64,000 nt of DNA from an uncultured Bacteroidales bacterium (GTDB lineage: Bacteria > Bacteroidota > Bacteroidia > Bacteroidales > UBA932), in contig ONDR01000001.1 of NCBI GenBank assembly GCA_900316675.1, positions 1 to 64,000 of the forward strand, read 5' to 3'. The notes below the pieces were generated by a model that had not been told where the DNA came from, ran no database searches, and saw only the letters and a program-made list of their open reading frames with translations. The translations under genes and the position numbers were made by a program. This document shows, piece by piece, positions 60,226 through 64,000 of this stretch. Numbering within the stretch: position 1 is the stretch's first letter; each line of letters begins with the position of its first letter.

Positions 60226-63200
60226 CGTCGTTTACAGTATTATCGTCAGTATCGTCCTCTACCCCGGCAGAATACTTCTTCATGAGCATTTTCACCATGT
60301 CGTCAAGCTGACTGACATAAGGATCCAGCAATTTTTCGTCGCCGTTTGCCTTGAAGGTTTCTGCAAGGTCTTCGTACAGCAGCTGCATGCAGTAATGGAA
60401 CTCAGAGTCTGCCTCTTCATAGTAATCTACATAGAAGGCAGCGGTCTTCACCAGCTCTTCTGCGAACTTAAGTCCAAGTTCACGGGCCTTGTCAGCAGCT
60501 CCGGCCTCGTAGTACTGCTTAACCATTTTGGCCACCTGAAGGTCGTTGGCAGCAAAACCAAGGCAGATGGTCTCAATGGGGAAGGTGCTTGCCGGAATGC
60601 ACTCCTGGCACCTGTCCAGCAGGGCTATTACCTTCTCTTTGTCTCCCCTGTCAAGGAATACCTGCGCCGTCTTGACGAACATATCCCTTTGAGGTACTGT
60701 ACCAAGGAAGGTTATGAGGTTCTGATAATCTACAAAGTAGTCCTGACGCTTAAGGGCGTCCCAGGTATAGGTTTCCATCACCCTCTTGTAAAGGGCATCC
60801 GCATCTACTATCTTGCCGACACCTTTAGTGGAAGAAATGCTGTTGCGGATAGGAATAAGGTGGGAACTGAACCCATCGTCCATAAGGTAGTTCTTAAGGC
60901 CGATGTTAATGTCGCCACCCTGGCTAAGCATATGCAAAGGCCTGTCCCACTGATAGTTGGACAGCAGGTCGATGATAAAGAGTTCCTGCTTGCTAAGGAA
61001 TTCCTTGCTCTGGGGAATCTCAAGCACTATCTGATCCAGGATCTTATCCGCATATTCCGGCGGAACGATGCCGTACTTAAGCACATTCTCTTTGTTAACA
61101 GGTACGCTTATCTTGCGTGATACCAGGTAATCTACCTGACGGCCGTCGCGCAGCGGAAGCTTGGCGCGGGGGTGCAGGAAGACTGCCATAACGTCAGAAA
61201 TGGCCACCGTGGTATCCCTGGTATCATAGATGTAAACAAAGTCGTTGGTGCCGTACAGGTACTGCTCCTGAGGTATTGAAAGCTTGATAGGAGCGCTCTG
61301 GTTGGATGCGTACTTCATCTGGCCGATGTACCAGTCGGTACCCAGCAGGGATGTGTTCAGTACGCGTACGTCCGGACGGATGTTTTCAACCTCCTGGGCA
61401 TACCAGAGCGGGAAGGTATCATTGTCTCCGTGGGTAATGATATAGCCGTTGGGGCCTACGGAGTTAAGGTAGTTCTTTGCAATCTCCACTGCCGTTGCAC
61501 GGTTGCTGCGGTTGTGGTCGTCCCAGTTCTGCTGTGCCATGAGAACAGGCACGCCCAGGCACAGTACCGATGCCACCAAGCCAACTATCAAACCCTTGTT
61601 CTTCAATAAGTTAGACATCAGCTTGTACAGCCACAGTACGGCAAAACCTATCCAGATTGCGAACATATAGAACGAACCGGCATAAGCATAATCCCTTTCC
61701 CTGACCTGATAAGGAGGCTGGTTAAGGTAAAGCACGATTGCGATACCGGTCATGAAGAACATCAGCACTACGAGCCATGAGCCCCTGCGGTCCCTTGAGA
61801 ACTGGAAGAACAGGCCGATCAGGCCAAGCAGCAGCGGCAGCATGTAGTAATGGTTCTTGCCCTTGTTCTGGGACATAACCTCCGGAGCGTTGCTCTGGTC
61901 TCCCAGGCGCCAGTTGTCCACAAGGCTGATACCACTTTCCCAGTTGCCGTAGAAACGGTTGCCGGGAACGGGAGAATGGATATCGTTCTGGCGGCCGGCA
62001 AAGTTCCACATGAAGTAGCGCCAGTACATCCAGTTGCACTGGTAGTCAAAGAAATATGCCAGATTGTCCAGGAACGTCGGCTTCTTATATTTGGATCCGG
62101 GCACGAAGGAGCCGCGGTCGTCCATGTAAGTCATGTAAAAGCGCTCGTACCTTCCGTCCGGGGAGCTCTGCCACATGCGGGGGAAGAGCATCTTGCCGGC
62201 GGCCTTGTAATCTGCGTCCATCGGACCGTTCACATACTGGTATTTGTCACCCACACGGGCCCAATACTTGGGAATGGCGATATCGTACGGGGCATCGAAG
62301 TACTGGCCGTAAAGCAGCGGCTGGCTGCCGTACTGGTCACGGTTCAGATATCTTACCAGAGAGAATGCGTTGTCCGGCTGGTTCTCGTTGGAAGGAGGCA
62401 TCACGCTGGAGCGAATGATTACGATGCTGAATATACTGAAGCCGATTACGATGCAGGTGAAGCAAAGCAAGATGGTGTTAATCAGCACCTTGCCCTTCTT
62501 CATAGTAAAGAACAGAAGCCAGAAAAGTGAGCCAAGCAGCAATGCGGTAAAGATAGCGGCGCCAAGGTTGATGGGCAGGCCCAGAGTGTTCACGCAGAAC
62601 AGGTCGAAGTAAGCTGCCAGCTTGGGGATGCCGGGGATAACCAGTGCCACAATCACGCCCAGGATCACAATTGCAAGGGCGAAGATCTTTATAAGCTCCC
62701 ACGCCTTGTAAGGCCTGTCTTCACGCATCCTGTAGTAGTACATGAATACGAAGGCCGGAATTGTAAGCAGGTTCAGAAGGTGGATTCCTATGGAAAGACC
62801 CATCAGGAAGGATATAAGCACGATCCAGCGGTTTGCACCGGGGCGGTCTGCCTGCTCGTACCACTTTGTCATAGCCCAGAATACTATGGCCGTGAACAGG
62901 GACGACATTGCATAAACCTCTCCCTCTACTGCAGAGAACCAGAAGGTATCGGAGAAGCAGTAGGCAAGGGAGCCTACGGCACCGGCACCGATTATGGCAG
63001 CTGCAGCACCAGGGGTGTAATTACCATCCTTTCCGGGAACGAACATGCGTTTTGCAAAGAAAACGATGGTCAGATAAAGGAAGAAAATGGTGAATGCAGA
63101 GCACAGGGCGCTCATTATGTTCACGGCAACGGCTGCACCGGAAGCACCGGTGAACATAGTGAAGAAACGTGCTATGAGCTGGAATACAGGGTTTCCCGGG

Positions 63201-63358
63201 GGATGGCCCACTTCCAGTTTGTATGACGATGCAATAAATTCACCGCAGTCCCAGAAAGAGGCGGACGGCTCTATTGTGGAAATGTATGTAAACGAAGCGA
63301 TTACAAGCACGGCCACAGAGGTGACCAGATTCCACAACTTGAATTGTTTATTATCCAT
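60203..63358 (-). CDS. DUF2723 (GT117-type) polytopic membrane protein
   Basis: I start at ATG 63358 (MDNKQFKLWNLVTSVAVL), giving 1051 residues. About 12 membrane helices fill the N-terminal two thirds. The DUF2723 signature SFWDCGEFIASSYKLEVGHPPGNPVF near the start holds the D/E pair of a C-type glycosyltransferase. The C-terminal third is soluble (ITHGDNDTFPLWYAQEVENIRPDVRVLN, then helical TPR-like repeats). Probably a lipid-linked sugar transferase acting on exported proteins or glycans; the acceptor is unknown. Confidence 0.85.
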   Translation of the reverse strand: MDNKQFKLWNLVTSVAVLVIASFTYISTIEPSASFWDCGEFIASSYKLEVGHPPGNPVFQLIARFFTMFTGASGAAVAVNIMSALCSAFTIFFLYLTIVFFAKRMFVPGKDGNYTPGAAAAIIGAGAVGSLAYCFSDTFWFSAVEGEVYAMSSLFTAIVFWAMTKWYEQADRPGANRWIVLISFLMGLSIGIHLLNLLTIPAFVFMYYYRMREDRPYKAWELIKIFALAIVILGVIVALVIPGIPKLAAYFDLFCVNTLGLPINLGAAIFTALLLGSLFWLLFFTMKKGKVLINTILLCFTCIVIGFSIFSIVIIRSSVMPPSNENQPDNAFSLVRYLNRDQYGSQPLLYGQYFDAPYDIAIPKYWARVGDKYQYVNGPMDADYKAAGKMLFPRMWQSSPDGRYERFYMTYMDDRGSFVPGSKYKKPTFLDNLAYFFDYQCNWMYWRYFMWNFAGRQNDIHSPVPGNRFYGNWESGISLVDNWRLGDQSNAPEVMSQNKGKNHYYMLPLLLGLIGLFFQFSRDRRGSWLVVLMFFMTGIAIVLYLNQPPYQVRERDYAYAGSFYMFAIWIGFAVLWLYKLMSNLLKNKGLIVGLVASVLCLGVPVLMAQQNWDDHNRSNRATAVEIAKNYLNSVGPNGYIITHGDNDTFPLWYAQEVENIRPDVRVLNTSLLGTDWYIGQMKYASNQSAPIKLSIPQEQYLYGTNDFVYIYDTRDTTVAISDVMAVFLHPRAKLPLRDGRQVDYLVSRKISVPVNKENVLKYGIVPPEYADKILDQIVLEIPQSKEFLSKQELFIIDLLSNYQWDRPLHMLSQGGDINIGLKNYLMDDGFSSHLIPIRNSISSTKGVGKIVDADALYKRVMETYTWDALKRQDYFVDYQNLITFLGTVPQRDMFVKTAQVFLDRGDKEKVIALLDRCQECIPASTFPIETICLGFAANDLQVAKMVKQYYEAGAADKARELGLKFAEELVKTAAFYVDYYEEADSEFHYCMQLLYEDLAETFKANGDEKLLDPYVSQLDDMVKMLMKKYSAGVEDDTDDNTVNDDETGVSE

Positions 63359-63469
63359 TCTCAACAGTTTTCTATTCTTTTGCCCGAAATTTGGACAAAT
63401 CAAACTACAAATATACGACAAGATTCTATATCTTTGCAAATATTGTGCTTAAGATTAGTATAATACGCA

Positions 63470-63817
63470 ATGGATAACGACTGGAAAAAACGCCTTGGCG
63501 TGGTGTATTCCACCAACCCGGACTTCAACTTCACAAACGAGGACGAGGTTCAGGAAGAAGCCACCTTACCGCCTGAAAAACAGAAACTTATAGTAGGCAT
63601 AGACCGTCGCAACAGGGGCGGCAAAACCGTTACCCTTGTAAGCGGTTTCGTAGGAACGGCGGCAGATCTTGCAGAGCTTGGCCGCACCCTTAAGGTAAAG
63701 TGCGGCGTAGGCGGCAGCGCAAAGGACGGAGAGATCACCATCCAGGGAGACCTTCGTGACAAAGTCACGGCCCTGCTCCAGTCAATGGGTTATGTTAAAG
63801 CAAAACGAGGGAACTGA
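63470..63817 (+). CDS. SUI1-family translation initiation factor homologue
   Basis: The 115 residues carry RRNRGGKTVTLVSGFVGTAADLAELGRTLKVKCG and the end DKVTALLQSMGYVKAKRG, the SUI1/eIF1/YciH fold. The bacterial role is not settled; it is thought to affect start-codon fidelity. The gene is divergent from DUF2723. Confidence 0.92.
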   Translation: MDNDWKKRLGVVYSTNPDFNFTNEDEVQEEATLPPEKQKLIVGIDRRNRGGKTVTLVSGFVGTAADLAELGRTLKVKCGVGGSAKDGEITIQGDLRDKVTALLQSMGYVKAKRGN

Positions 63818-63819
63818 CG

Positions 63820-64000
63820 GTGCCGGGTTTGTTTTCTGAAATAGCGCTGGATGGCATCCGTAACGCCTCCGAGGCCTTCCTTGGCGGCACTGTTCCGGAC
63901 GCAGGGTCTCTTGCCGAAGCGGCCGGAGACTTTGGAAACGTCTGGGCGGCAGACCCCATCAACGGGGCTTTTGTCGTTGCCGCAACCATAATTGGCATCT
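63820..64000 (+). CDS. N-terminal part of an unidentified protein
   Basis: An open frame begins at GTG 63820, 2 nt after the SUI1 stop, and runs to the window edge (60 codons). It reads PGLFSEIALDGIRNASEAF and ends in a hydrophobic stretch (GAFVVAATIIGI) that looks like the first membrane helix. Codon use matches the neighbours. A DUF4271-type membrane protein is possible but not supported by what is visible. Confidence 0.5.
   Translation, partial: MPGLFSEIALDGIRNASEAFLGGTVPDAGSLAEAAGDFGNVWAADPINGAFVVAATIIGI

Overview
The window reads as a chromosomal segment of a member of the Bacteroidales (Bacteroidota). Four things point there: promoters of the form TTG-N19/20-TAnnTTTG (for example before fabG, rpsL, the tRNA-Leu gene and a toxin-antitoxin pair); lineage markers such as gldH, a PSP1/RicT gene, DUF2723, DUF2807 and many secreted glycosidases; the str operon order rpsL-rpsG-fusA-rpsJ; and the tyrosine-recombinase arm-binding domain type at 1315-1905. 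I cannot name a genus.

Region 1-9.5 kb is accessory DNA between the start of an hsp20 gene and a tRNA-Leu(UAA) gene. Its left part holds an arm-binding/DUF1653 fusion, a PD-(D/E)XK-like nuclease gene broken by a stop codon, and a compact run with a SLOG/DUF2493 protein, a miniature DnaE-like protein without the polymerase aspartates, a zinc-ribbon protein and two unknowns. The right part (5.4-9.5 kb) is a stack of three small cargo segments without an integrase. Each is bounded by a displaced copy of the tRNA-Leu 3' end plus 10-bp GACC-containing iterons. Cargo: an FMN reductase with an internal deletion, two small membrane proteins and CrcB; a toxin-antitoxin pair; and a secreted protein. 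The tRNA-Leu gene itself is split by a 217-nt group I intron at the anticodon.

Region 9.9-35 kb is mostly core metabolism and envelope biology: a YdcF/ElyC lipoprotein, glycerate kinase, GH3, PIG-L deacetylase, GH31, NhaA, a frameshifted ahcY, fabG, comF, outer-membrane barrels, a TolB-like lipoprotein, aminopeptidase P, metX, anmK, a GHL10 enzyme, an ECF sigma/anti-sigma/DUF2807 cluster and GH20. The 35 kb junction has a 109-bp tandem repeat against tRNA-Met, then rpsJ, fusA, rpsG and rpsL on the minus strand without the usual S10 operon behind rpsJ.

Region 39-64 kb carries GH2, an O6-alkylguanine methyltransferase, DPP-IV-like peptidase, OmpA lipoprotein, smpB, trmB-gldH-ricT-holB, a prenyl synthase, thioredoxin, a PII-like gene with an RND pump and TolC, lgt, pgk, an rRNA methyltransferase, DUF2723 and a SUI1 factor.

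The most unusual signal at sequence level is a family of palindromic inserts inside protein genes. comF and trmB carry hairpins with the same 9-nt loop, AACTTACGC, read in the same frame, so both proteins contain a related extra peptide (GKLTLP core). Glycerate kinase carries a different GC-rich multi-hairpin insert that resembles intergenic repeats elsewhere in the window. This looks like a selfish palindromic element tolerated inside reading frames, comparable in principle to the palindromic elements of Rickettsia.
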